Source of the DNA: Fidelibacterota bacterium
Lineage (GTDB): Bacteria; Fidelibacterota; Fidelibacteria; Fidelibacterales; DSDE01
NCBI GenBank assembly: GCA_011049095.1
Contig: DSDE01000171.1
Span: 1 to 14,266 of the forward strand
Direction of reading: 5' to 3'
DNA length: 14,266 nucleotides
Of the stretch, positions 6,429 to 14,266 are shown in pieces. Position 1 is the stretch's first letter; the number at the start of each line of letters is the position of its first letter. The notes under the pieces are model-generated. The model made no database searches and had not been told where the DNA came from. It worked only from the letters and a program-made list of their open reading frames with translations. A program made the translations under genes and the position numbers.

Positions 6429-7533
6429 TTTTAAAAGCTTCCATATTTTTTTGTTGATGACGATTGAGAAAAGCGGCGGCTTCTTCACGAATAATACTTT
6501 TTTCCAAAGTTTGCCAAATGAGGCGGGATTCTATTTTGTCAGAGGTCTTGTGGAGACCCGGTTCAGGTGTCGGGTTATCCAGTAGTATGAGCGCGCTTTC
6601 ATTGTGCAGTGCAAATGTGGCATCCAGATATCGCAAACGCGTGGGCTCCGAGAGCATAAAGTTCAGGGGATATTTTTGATTGAGGGCTCTGGTGGCTTTG
6701 ATACATTCTCCAAATTCGTCTTCGGCGCCCATATTGATGAGGAGAGCCGATGATTCGGTAAATATTTTGGAATTATAGTTTTTGCAGATAATACCTGGAA
6801 CTCCTGTTGAGGTAATGATGATGTCCGCTTTTGATGCTGCGATTTCTAGAAGCTCTTTCTGACGAAAATCAATCCAACGCGCTGCACCAACAGGCACGAT
6901 TTGTCTGAGGTCTTCTACGACTGTGAGACTTGCATTTTCACGGATGAGGCGATGGGCAATGCCACTGCCGACCTTGCCATATCCAAAAAGGACGATCTTT
7001 TTCCCTGCCACTGGAATATTTAGGTTTTCCAGCGCCCGCATCAGACCATCGGCCGTTCCCAGGCTATCCTCAAAATACTTAATCACCGAGCGATCAACCG
7101 ATATACAGGGCTTTTCGGAGCGGGCAAAAACATGTTCACCGCTGCGGGTCAATTCCACAAAACCATAGGCAGGTGATTTTTGTGAATGAATGGCTGCACA
7201 ATCTAAGACAATATCTTCATCTGACCCGTAGAAGTCATTATACGCGACCGGGATGCCAATTTTCTTCAAAAGGGCGGCTATTTCCGGGTCGTGGTTAAAT
7301 CGGTCATGAATGCCCACAGTGAGCTCAGCCCCTCCAGCCAGCAGGGGAATAAATTTAGACAAAGTATTATGAAAGAGGGGTGTGGCATCAAAGATTTTCA
7401 CACCATCCAGCGGGCGTTGCTGCAGCCAGGTTTCATATTGCTCCGTCAGACAGGGTAGCTCATTTGGCTTATACTTTTTCATTATAGAGCTGAGAATTGC
7501 TTCAATTGCTGTTTTTCGGCTTTTTTCTCTCAT
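6409..7533 (-). CDS. Divergent S-adenosylhomocysteine hydrolase-like protein, candidate S-inosylhomocysteine hydrolase
   Basis: The protein has 374 residues, shorter than typical SAH hydrolases (about 430-470). A hand alignment to human SAHH keeps several catalytic positions: H55 (same number), D111 (D131 region), E127 (E156), K152 and D156 (K186/D190), and H310 (H353). The NAD-binding Rossmann motif is 'GYGKVGSG' (184-191), with an acidic residue after strand two ('VVED'). Differences: N191 is replaced by S157; H301 is replaced by A270 in 'NMGAED'; the residue aligned to adenine-contacting E59 is S59; and the C-terminal Lys/Tyr arm that closes the NAD site of a neighbour subunit is absent. 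It follows the kinase stop by 4 nt and overlaps mtaD. The fold is fairly sure. The substrate is inferred to be S-inosylhomocysteine made by the next gene; a non-catalytic nucleoside sensor is an alternative. Confidence 0.72.
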   Translation of the reverse strand: MREKSRKTAIEAILSSIMKKYKPNELPCLTEQYETWLQQRPLDGVKIFDATPLFHNTLSKFIPLLAGGAELTVGIHDRFNHDPEIAALLKKIGIPVAYNDFYGSDEDIVLDCAAIHSQKSPAYGFVELTRSGEHVFARSEKPCISVDRSVIKYFEDSLGTADGLMRALENLNIPVAGKKIVLFGYGKVGSGIAHRLIRENASLTVVEDLRQIVPVGAARWIDFRQKELLEIAASKADIIITSTGVPGIICKNYNSKIFTESSALLINMGAEDEFGECIKATRALNQKYPLNFMLSEPTRLRYLDATFALHNESALILLDNPTPEPGLHKTSDKIESRLIWQTLEKSIIREEAAAFLNRHQQKNMEAFKNVQPAD

Positions 7534-7537
7534 ATTT

Positions 7538-10500
7538 TCAGATATCCAGGCTTTCAGAAATTACAGCTTCAAAGCGCTTGCCAGCCGCTTCGAGTTTTGG
7601 TAAAAGTTCCCTGACTTTCTCAAGCTCTCTATTTTGAGCAGCCTCTTCCATCATTTTTGCATAAGAAGCAGTCTCCTTGGCGCTTACATTAAAAGAGGCT
7701 CCTTTGATAGAGTGTGCTAGGCTTTCGATTTCCGTCAGCTTTTTGCCAAGCTGCAATTCTTTTTTTAAGCTGCTGATAAGTCTGGGCAAATCTCCGAGAT
7801 AGACCTTAATAATTTTGGTGATGATTTGCTTATCATCAGATATGCGCTCACTCATATCTTTGAGATCAAAAATCTGCTCAACCACGGGCTCAATCTCTCT
7901 TGAAGCAGCAGACCTTTTCACAGGCTTGAGTTCAGTCCACTTTCCCAGCATTAATTTTAAAGATTCAATGTGAATAGGCTTAGGCAGATAATCATTCATG
8001 CCGGCTCTAATCGCTTTTTCTTTGTCTCCTTTCAGGGCGTTTGCGGTCATAGCAATGATAATGCTATCTTTTGCCGCCTTGCCGGCTTCTCCTTTTCTAA
8101 TTCTCCTGGTCGTCTCATATCCATCCATTCCTGGTATCTGAATATCCATCATAATCAGGTCGTATTCATTACGCTTGAGCAGCTTCAGCGCTGCAATGCC
8201 ATCATCGGCTACCTCGATCTGAATGCCCAATAGCCTTGCCAGCTCGATAAGGAGTTCCTGGTTTACCCAGTTATCTTCCACAAGGAGCATTTTCAACTTT
8301 TTCTGCCTGATATCATCGTCAATATTCCTCTCATCATTTAGGTCAGAAAAACTTTTTCCGCTTTTCAGCGATTCTAAAATTTCTTTGAGCTTAAGGATCG
8401 AGACTGGCTTGGGCAGATGCGCGGCAAAACCTTCACTCAAGAGCAAGTCGGCATCAAAATGTGGATTGTAAGCGCTCATCAAGATCAGCTTGGCGCCGCC
8501 GTGAAGACCTTTCTCCTGCAGTAGTCGGCCAAATTCCCGGCCACTAATACCCGGGAGCTTCATAGCTGCCAGAATATAATTAAAATTTTGTTCCTTTTTT
8601 CTCTTTTCAGTGATGATAGCCATAGCCGATTCAGAGTCCTCCGCAATCGTTGTCTGACAATTCCAGGCGCTGAGCCAGTTCAGAATCATTTCCTGGTTGC
8701 TGTGGTTATTTTCCACAAGGAGGATTGAATCACCTTTCAGCATTTGCGCGGGGCTTGATACCATTGAGTAATCCTCTTCATATTCAGCGGTAAAGCTAAA
8801 CCAGAAGGTTGAGCCTTTTCCAGGTGTGCTCTCACAGCCAATTTCCCCATTCATCAATTCTACAAGCTGTTTAGAAATGGCCAGACCCAGGCCTGTGCCG
8901 CCATATTGGCGGGTCATACTGCCATCGGCCTGCTCAAAGGGCATAAAGAGGCGTTCTCTGACAGCTGATTCAATTCCAATACCGGTATCAATCACCTGGC
9001 AATATATATCCGCTTTGGAATCATCTTTGCCTTTTAATGTAATAAGAACCTTTACTTCACCTTTTTCTGTAAACTTCAAGCCATTTCCAACCAAATTGAT
9101 GAGAATTTGCTGTAGTCTTCCGCTATCACCAATGAGATGCGCTGGTACATCCGGTTTAATATCCCCGATGAGCTCGATATTTTTTTCGTTTGCTCTGACA
9201 GTAAGGATGGACAAAGTTTTTTCCAAAGTCTGATGAAGGTTAAAAGACGTGGCTTCGAGAATCATTTTTCCAGCTTCCACTTTGGAAAAGTCGAGAATAT
9301 CATTGATGATATTCAGGAGCGATTCGCCGCTTTTTTGTATCAACTCTGCATAGTGGTGCTGTTTGGCATCGAGATGGGTTTGCATTAGGAGGCTGGCCAT
9401 TCCAATAATGCCATTCATTGGAGTGCGGATTTCGTGGCTCATATTGGCCAGAAATTCCGATTTTGTTCGATTAGCCCTTTCCGCTTCCAGCTTTGCATTC
9501 CGGAAAGACGTAATATCCATACCATATTCTACCACGGCGATGACCTCACCATTGTCATCAAGGACTGGCGCCAAATAGACGTGAAAGGCGCGGCCCGTGC
9601 TGATTTCCCGCGGATCATCCGGGCTAGTGATCTCTTCAACGGTAGCTTTATTTTTGATGACTTCAGTTATTTTACACCGCGGACATGGTGTTTTTTGCTT
9701 CATATAGAGTTCGTGGCATTTTTTTCCCAGAACCTGCCTTGGGTCTTCATTTTCTGTAAGTCCAAGGCGAAGTATTGTTTTGTTCACCACAATCACATTG
9801 CATTCTGTATCCATCACATTGAGAGTGCCCGGCAGAGTATCAATGATCGTTTGCAGCATTTTTTGGCTTCTGACAAGCTCTTGTTCGGCCTCTTTTTGAG
9901 ATGTGATATCAGTAAATGTAGTAAACACCTGATATGGTTTCGATTCATTAGGATGAAAATGGGGAATGGCGCTGACTAAAATCCAATTGTAAGTCTCGTT
10001 ATGGGGATGCATCACACCTATCACCTGATTCAGTACAGCTTTTCCGGTACTGAGTGATAGCATAGCCGGATGCTCAGCGCCTGGAAAATCAGACCCATCT
10101 TCATGTACAGCTTTCCAGCGGGGATCAAAGGAGCTTCTGCCAAAAATCTGGTCCTCACTTAGTCCAAGGATAGTGAGCGCCGCCGGATTGGCGCTGAGGA
10201 TCGCCCCAGTCTGATCCTGATATACAACACCCTGCCCCATCGTCTCATAAAGTGTCCGATATTTTTCTTCGCTTGCCAAAAGCTTCTGTTCACTCTCTTT
10301 GCGCTCGCTAATGTCTTTGGTCAGCGTGAGCAGATAGGTTTTGACACCCATCTGGAAGGTGCTGGCATTAATTTCCACTGTAATGGTCTTGCCGGACTTC
10401 GTCAGGTTTTCACATTCAAACTGAACCCAGCCTTTCTCCCACAGAATCCGCAGATATTGAGGCAGTTTGCTAAGGCATTGGGAGCTGAAGAGCTTTTCCG

Positions 10501-13500
10501 GCTTTAAATAAATTATTTCATCTTTAGAATAGCCTAATAATTTACATAGGCTGTGATTTGCATCCACAATTTGCTTGATTTGGCGATTTTCCACCAGACT
10601 CAGAGCGATGCCATCGTTGACATTCTGAAAGATAGCTCTAAATTTGGCTTCACTCTCGATAAGCGCTTGTTTATCTTCTTTTTGGCGGGTGATATCCCGT
10701 ATAATACCAATCAGATACTTGAGATTCCCATCCACATCATTAAAGGCTGAGACGGTAATATTGACCCATATCTGCTGTTTATTTTTTCTTATATAACGCT
10801 TATGGATCGTATAATTAGAGATGTAGCCTGCGAGAAGTTTATTTCCGTAAGCTTCATCGATGGCGATATCTTCAGGATGGGTGAAATCGCGCCAGTTCAT
10901 TTGCATAAGCTCTTCTTCTGAATAGCCCAGGATATCGCATAATTTTTGATTGACGGTGACAAAGTTCCCTGAGAGGTCAGAGTAACAGATACCAACAGCA
11001 GACTGCTCAAAAACGCCGCGGAATTTATTTTCGCTTTCTTTGAGAGCCTGTTCTGCCTCTTTCTGGGCGGTGATATCCTGCTTAACGGCCACATAGTTGC
11101 TTATAATTCCCTTTTCATTGCGGATTGGCGAGATGATGGCATTTTCCCAAAAAAAGCTGCCGTCTTTTCGTTTATTATGGAATTCACCCTGCCAGCTTTC
11201 GCCTTTTTCATATAATGTTGATTTGAGGGATTTATAGGTCTCTTTGGGCGTTTTACCAGATTTAAAGATACGGGGGTTCTTACCCAATACTTCCGCACTC
11301 TTGTAACCAGTTACCTCTTCAAATCTGGGGTTGACATATTCGATAAGCTTTTGGGTGTTGGTAATGACGATGATAGCGGGGCTTTGGGTGATGGCTGTAT
11401 TCAGCTTGCGAATTTCGTTTTCGACCTCAACACGATGGCTGATATCAGAAAAAAAGTAGTCCACCCGCAGCGGCTTGCCATTTTCATCTTCGATAAGCTT
11501 AGCCCTATCATGTATCCAGCGAATTTCTCCATCTGGACGGATAATCCTGAAAATCCATTCGCCCTCTTTTTTAGAGAATATTTCGATGGCGGAGGCTTCG
11601 GCGATCTGCGTATCATCCGGATGCACCATGTCCAAAAATAGCATTGGTTTTCGGTAAAAATCTTCCATAGGCCGGCCAAAAATCGTCTCAACGACGGGAT
11701 TGGTCTGCAGCAATTTTTGGGAGATCAAATCATAAGAATAGACAGCATCCAGCATATTTTCCATAATATTGCTGAGTTTAGCTTCACTGGCCTTGATGGC
11801 AGCTTCGGCCGCTTTTCGGTCAGAGATATCCTGGACCATACCTACAGAGCGAATTACCTTGCCATCATTATCACGTTCATGGATACAACGCTCAAAGACA
11901 TAGCGAATTTCTCCAGTTCTCTGTCTTACTATCCGGTGCTCAATTTCATAACTATCAGCGTTATCTCTGATGGAGTTTTGATATGCCTCATCCACAGCAA
12001 ACCGGTCTTCGGGATGAATTGCTTCCAGAAAGCTTTCATAGCTAGCGGCAAATTCCTGAGGCTTTAAGCCAAAGATACGATAAGTTTCATCAGACCAATA
12101 GAGTTTGCCGGCTGAGAGATCCAGCATCCAGCTACCAATATGGCCAATCTCCTGTGAGCGGGCCAGCATTCGCTCACTGGATTTTATTGCCGCCTCAGAT
12201 TTTTTTCGGTCAGAAATATCTCGAATAAGGCTTATAACCATTGGCTTGCCGTCGTAGTCAATCAACCGGGAATGAATCTCCACCGGAAAGGTGTGCCCAT
12301 CTTTGTGACGATGAACCTGTTCAAACAAGATATACCCTTTTTCATACAGCTCCCCCCCCTTTTCCTCCAAATATTCTATAGAAAATTCGGCATCGATATC
12401 AGCCACCGACATTTTCAGGAGCTCCTCTCGGCTATAGCCTGTCATACGGCTGGCGCTGGAATTGACTTCCACAAAATTTCCCTCAGCATCGTGAATATAG
12501 GTGGCATCTACGATACTGTCGAAGATATTTTGCAGTTTATTCTCACTTTGGCACAATTCACCGGCAATCTCTTTGCGCTCGATGGTTTTGCCGATAAATT
12601 CACTTATGGTCTGCAAAAGCTGGTACTCTTCTTCAAGAAAGATGTGCCCATCCAATGTCTCAGGCTTATCCAGATAGCCAATGGTCAGCATTCCCACCGC
12701 TTTGCCGGCTGCCCTTATCTTGCTCATCAACTGCCATTGGGTCTTATTCATTTTAGGCGTGCTAAAGTGCTGCTTATTCCAGACTATCTCGGCATAAGCC
12801 AGCTCTGGGAACTGCATTGCCGGTGGAATAACGTCTACAATTTCCCTCAGCAGGGTTTCCAGCGATTTTGAATCATCCTCAACGATACGGGCGATTTTAA
12901 AGAGACTTTTCAGCTCTTTAAGGCGCTCCTGGAGCATATACTCTTTTTCCCGTAGCTGGGTCATATCAATGACTACCCCGGTAAGGAGTCTTACGCCGCC
13001 ATCTTTATCGTAGCTCGCGGCAATACCCACGTCATGAAACCATTTGTAGCCACCGGAAGCCGCCTTAATGCGGTAATCGGCTTCATAAAAATCACATTTA
13101 CCCATAAGATAGCGCCGCATAGCCTCCATCGTGGGCTCATTATCATCGGGATGCACCAGATTCATAAAATGCTGATAATGAAAAAATTCATTCGGCTTAT
13201 AACCCAGCATCAAAGCCTTTTGATCGCTGAACTTAATCTCTCCGGAGGGAAGCTTCATCTGCCACCAGGCGATATTTCCGGCCATCATCGTGGCTTCCAG
13301 GCGTTTTTTATATTCATCAAGAATGCTATTTTTTTCGTTCAGCTTAATATTTAGCTCCTGGGTGCGCATCTCTGCTTTACGCTCTGCGCTGAGATCAACG
13401 ATAGCGCTGCGAATGACAGTTTTGCCGTCTTTTTCCCAGAGATTGCTCTCAATTTTCACGGGAAAGGCGCCATTGGGGCCTAACATTGTCAGCAAACTGC

Positions 13501-13906
13501 TCTGTGCCTTATTGGCCAAGACCAGTCGCAGATGAAAATGGAAATCATCCTGGCTCATCGGGTCTATAAAATCGGAAAATTTAGCCGGCGCTTGCTGATA
13601 TCTTTCAAAACCGGTAAGGGTAACAAAACTCCGGTTCGCCTGCTCGATTTGCAGATTTTCATTAAAATATACATAGCCGATAGGGGCGTTTTCAAAAAGA
13701 TCGCTAAAATGTTGTCGAGATTCTTCAAGCTCGCCTTGGGCACGGCGCAATTCTTCATTTTGCTCTTCGAGTTCGTGATGATAAACAAATATCTCTTCAG
13801 TCAGCTCATCAAGGTTCATTTTGGAGATATTTTTCGATTTCCATCCCTTTTTGAGGGTCTCTTCAATCTTTTTCCTCAATTCCTTAATCTGCTCATTTTG
13901 TCTCAT
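7538..13906 (-). CDS. Giant soluble multi-PAS hybrid histidine kinase with receiver pair and HPt
   Basis: The protein has 2122 residues, numbered from the ATG at 13906. It starts with a coiled coil (about 5-64). PAS domains lie near 65-179, 200-319, 454-569, 576-699, 707-825, 832-949, 956-1077, 1084-1204, 1211-1339 and 1346-1466, with a GAF-like segment near 332-446. HisKA carries H1491 in 'NMSHEIRTPMNG'. The ATPase domain has N1604/N1608, 'DTGIGI' (1640-1645) and 'GGTGLGL' (1669-1675). The first receiver (1726-1844) is degenerate. The second (about 1872-1988) is intact: E1877/D1878, D1921, T1954, K1976. HPt (about 2014-2119) has H2065 in 'AHSIKGASFN'. No membrane helix is seen, so it should sense cytosolic signals through a His-Asp-His relay. 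It is first in the operon with the SAHH-like, mtaD and CheY-like genes. Length is extreme for the family; the ligand is unknown. Confidence 0.95.
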   Translation of the reverse strand: MRQNEQIKELRKKIEETLKKGWKSKNISKMNLDELTEEIFVYHHELEEQNEELRRAQGELEESRQHFSDLFENAPIGYVYFNENLQIEQANRSFVTLTGFERYQQAPAKFSDFIDPMSQDDFHFHLRLVLANKAQSSLLTMLGPNGAFPVKIESNLWEKDGKTVIRSAIVDLSAERKAEMRTQELNIKLNEKNSILDEYKKRLEATMMAGNIAWWQMKLPSGEIKFSDQKALMLGYKPNEFFHYQHFMNLVHPDDNEPTMEAMRRYLMGKCDFYEADYRIKAASGGYKWFHDVGIAASYDKDGGVRLLTGVVIDMTQLREKEYMLQERLKELKSLFKIARIVEDDSKSLETLLREIVDVIPPAMQFPELAYAEIVWNKQHFSTPKMNKTQWQLMSKIRAAGKAVGMLTIGYLDKPETLDGHIFLEEEYQLLQTISEFIGKTIERKEIAGELCQSENKLQNIFDSIVDATYIHDAEGNFVEVNSSASRMTGYSREELLKMSVADIDAEFSIEYLEEKGGELYEKGYILFEQVHRHKDGHTFPVEIHSRLIDYDGKPMVISLIRDISDRKKSEAAIKSSERMLARSQEIGHIGSWMLDLSAGKLYWSDETYRIFGLKPQEFAASYESFLEAIHPEDRFAVDEAYQNSIRDNADSYEIEHRIVRQRTGEIRYVFERCIHERDNDGKVIRSVGMVQDISDRKAAEAAIKASEAKLSNIMENMLDAVYSYDLISQKLLQTNPVVETIFGRPMEDFYRKPMLFLDMVHPDDTQIAEASAIEIFSKKEGEWIFRIIRPDGEIRWIHDRAKLIEDENGKPLRVDYFFSDISHRVEVENEIRKLNTAITQSPAIIVITNTQKLIEYVNPRFEEVTGYKSAEVLGKNPRIFKSGKTPKETYKSLKSTLYEKGESWQGEFHNKRKDGSFFWENAIISPIRNEKGIISNYVAVKQDITAQKEAEQALKESENKFRGVFEQSAVGICYSDLSGNFVTVNQKLCDILGYSEEELMQMNWRDFTHPEDIAIDEAYGNKLLAGYISNYTIHKRYIRKNKQQIWVNITVSAFNDVDGNLKYLIGIIRDITRQKEDKQALIESEAKFRAIFQNVNDGIALSLVENRQIKQIVDANHSLCKLLGYSKDEIIYLKPEKLFSSQCLSKLPQYLRILWEKGWVQFECENLTKSGKTITVEINASTFQMGVKTYLLTLTKDISERKESEQKLLASEEKYRTLYETMGQGVVYQDQTGAILSANPAALTILGLSEDQIFGRSSFDPRWKAVHEDGSDFPGAEHPAMLSLSTGKAVLNQVIGVMHPHNETYNWILVSAIPHFHPNESKPYQVFTTFTDITSQKEAEQELVRSQKMLQTIIDTLPGTLNVMDTECNVIVVNKTILRLGLTENEDPRQVLGKKCHELYMKQKTPCPRCKITEVIKNKATVEEITSPDDPREISTGRAFHVYLAPVLDDNGEVIAVVEYGMDITSFRNAKLEAERANRTKSEFLANMSHEIRTPMNGIIGMASLLMQTHLDAKQHHYAELIQKSGESLLNIINDILDFSKVEAGKMILEATSFNLHQTLEKTLSILTVRANEKNIELIGDIKPDVPAHLIGDSGRLQQILINLVGNGLKFTEKGEVKVLITLKGKDDSKADIYCQVIDTGIGIESAVRERLFMPFEQADGSMTRQYGGTGLGLAISKQLVELMNGEIGCESTPGKGSTFWFSFTAEYEEDYSMVSSPAQMLKGDSILLVENNHSNQEMILNWLSAWNCQTTIAEDSESAMAIITEKRKKEQNFNYILAAMKLPGISGREFGRLLQEKGLHGGAKLILMSAYNPHFDADLLLSEGFAAHLPKPVSILKLKEILESLKSGKSFSDLNDERNIDDDIRQKKLKMLLVEDNWVNQELLIELARLLGIQIEVADDGIAALKLLKRNEYDLIMMDIQIPGMDGYETTRRIRKGEAGKAAKDSIIIAMTANALKGDKEKAIRAGMNDYLPKPIHIESLKLMLGKWTELKPVKRSAASREIEPVVEQIFDLKDMSERISDDKQIITKIIKVYLGDLPRLISSLKKELQLGKKLTEIESLAHSIKGASFNVSAKETASYAKMMEEAAQNRELEKVRELLPKLEAAGKRFEAVISESLDI
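9509..13714 (-). repeat. Sensor array of ten PAS domains plus one GAF-like segment
   Basis: Units recur about every 115-130 codons. Seven junctions carry the same linker pattern, a PAC ending of the form 'DI(S/T)xRKxxExAL/Ixx(S/A)E' leading into the next helix; examples are 'RDISDRKKSEAAIKSSE', 'QDISDRKAAEAAIKASE' and 'KDISERKESEQKLLASE'. The linkers keep heptad-like spacing, so signals may pass along one continuous stalk. The PAS cores are well diverged from each other, apart from the similar junctions of PAS3 and PAS4, so the array is not a recent duplication as a whole. Confidence 0.85.
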
Positions 13907-13913
13907 CACATTT

Positions 13914-13919
13914 CCCTCT
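13914..13919 (-). promoter_or_regulatory. Shine-Dalgarno AGAGGG of the hybrid kinase
   Basis: AGAGGG lies 7 nt before the ATG at 13906 and only 4 nt before an in-frame GTG at 13909. An out-of-frame ATG between them meets TGA immediately. The spacing therefore favours the ATG at 13906. Confidence 0.6.
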
Positions 13920-13973
13920 AAAATAAATAAACATAATTATTGGCAGATCATAGCCTTTCTAATGGCTGATTGC

Positions 13974-14266
13974 TCATATCAGCCCCTTTCTGTTTAGTTT
14001 TGCCAATTCCATTAAACAGATATTATAAAAAATGTCTTTTGTATCCAAGATCAAATCCAAATAAACGATGAAATCAGGAAAAAATAATAAATGCTGGCGT
14101 TTGGAAAAGATAAAAACAAAATATTTATCGTCTTTATCTACATTTGTCCAAAATAAATATTTACGACCCATAAATTGGATTATACTGGCTGTTTTAATCC
14201 GGACCTTCACGAATTCGGGAAAAAGAAGATTGTGTTTGAAGACGGAAAAGAGACGTGGCGCGTTGA
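13974..14266 (-). CDS. Possible C-terminal fragment of an unrecognised gene, 5' end outside the window
   Basis: The minus-strand frame is open from the right edge to a TGA at 13974-13976, 97 codons without a stop in AT-rich DNA where a stop would be expected about every 15 codons. Codon use is protein-like, and the product mixes aromatic and charged residues ('GRKYLFWTNVDKDDKYFVF', 'LLFFPDFIVYLDL'), with no motif I recognise. It ends 67 nt before the kinase start and runs in the same direction. The region is clearly richer in AT than its neighbours. A start inside the window is possible (GTG at 14210), but the upstream frame is also open, so a partial gene is the simpler reading. Alternatively this is an AT-rich regulatory region upstream of the kinase. 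Confidence 0.4.
   Translation of the reverse strand, partial: NAPRLFSVFKHNLLFPEFVKVRIKTASIIQFMGRKYLFWTNVDKDDKYFVFIFSKRQHLLFFPDFIVYLDLILDTKDIFYNICLMELAKLNRKGLI

Noticed and set aside
6429..6488. Longer start for the MtaD-type deaminase
   Set aside because: The added 20 residues do not match the family, lie fully inside the upstream gene, and the ATG at 6428 has its own GGAAG.
13949..13971. Inverted repeat with AGCC/GGCT arms between the edge ORF and the kinase, as a terminator
   Set aside because: The stem is four pairs plus three beyond a two-base bulge, with no T-run following on the minus strand.
14157..14266. Plus-strand frame at the right edge with protein-like residues (FGKKKIVFEDGKETW)
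   Set aside because: It is codon-phased antisense to the minus-strand frame, has an upstream stop at 14154-14156, and no ATG start with a ribosome binding site; the minus-strand frame is longer.

Overview
The window is bacterial chromosome of moderate GC (roughly 45% by eye), densely packed and almost entirely on the minus strand. Only one convincing gene, lgt, lies on the plus strand. Two features point to a Gram-negative, FCB-like lineage (Calditrichota, Cloacimonadota, Marinimicrobia, Zixibacteria and relatives): an ECF sigma factor paired with a HEAT-repeat membrane anti-sigma, and an exported 'GGDI' repeat protein followed by a putative outer-membrane barrel protein. No rRNA or marker gene is present, so this placement is an inference with low confidence.

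Left block (1-3741, minus strand, reading right to left): a probable four-gene operon. It holds an ECF sigma factor, a single-pass membrane protein with an anti-sigma-like N-terminus and HEAT-like repeats outside the membrane, a secreted DUF4097-type protein built from ten copies of an 18-residue repeat, and a secreted protein with a bactofilin-like segment joined to a likely beta-barrel. The last gene runs off the left edge. Spacings are 1, 13 and 24 nt. The layout suggests an envelope-stress regulon that carries its own exported effectors.

Middle (3742-4757): a 218-nt divergent intergenic region, then lgt, the prolipoprotein diacylglyceryl transferase. Its 3' end meets the next operon 7 nt away.

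Right block (4765-13906, minus strand, reading right to left): a second probable operon. It begins with a 2122-residue soluble hybrid histidine kinase carrying ten PAS domains, one GAF-like segment, HisKA, HATPase, a degenerate receiver, an intact receiver and HPt. Next come a divergent S-adenosylhomocysteine-hydrolase-like protein, an MtaD-type SAH/MTA deaminase, and a stand-alone CheY-like receiver. The two metabolic genes overlap by 20 nt, and the kinase stop lies 4 nt before the hydrolase-like gene. Together they could form a deaminate-then-hydrolyse route (SAH to S-inosylhomocysteine to inosine plus homocysteine) inserted between a phosphorelay kinase and its probable response regulator. 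This is the most interesting part of the window.

Right edge (13907-14266): an AT-rich stretch with a 97-codon open minus-strand frame, possibly the C-terminus of an unrecognised gene. No rRNA, tRNA, insertion sequence, CRISPR array or convincing rho-independent terminator was seen.
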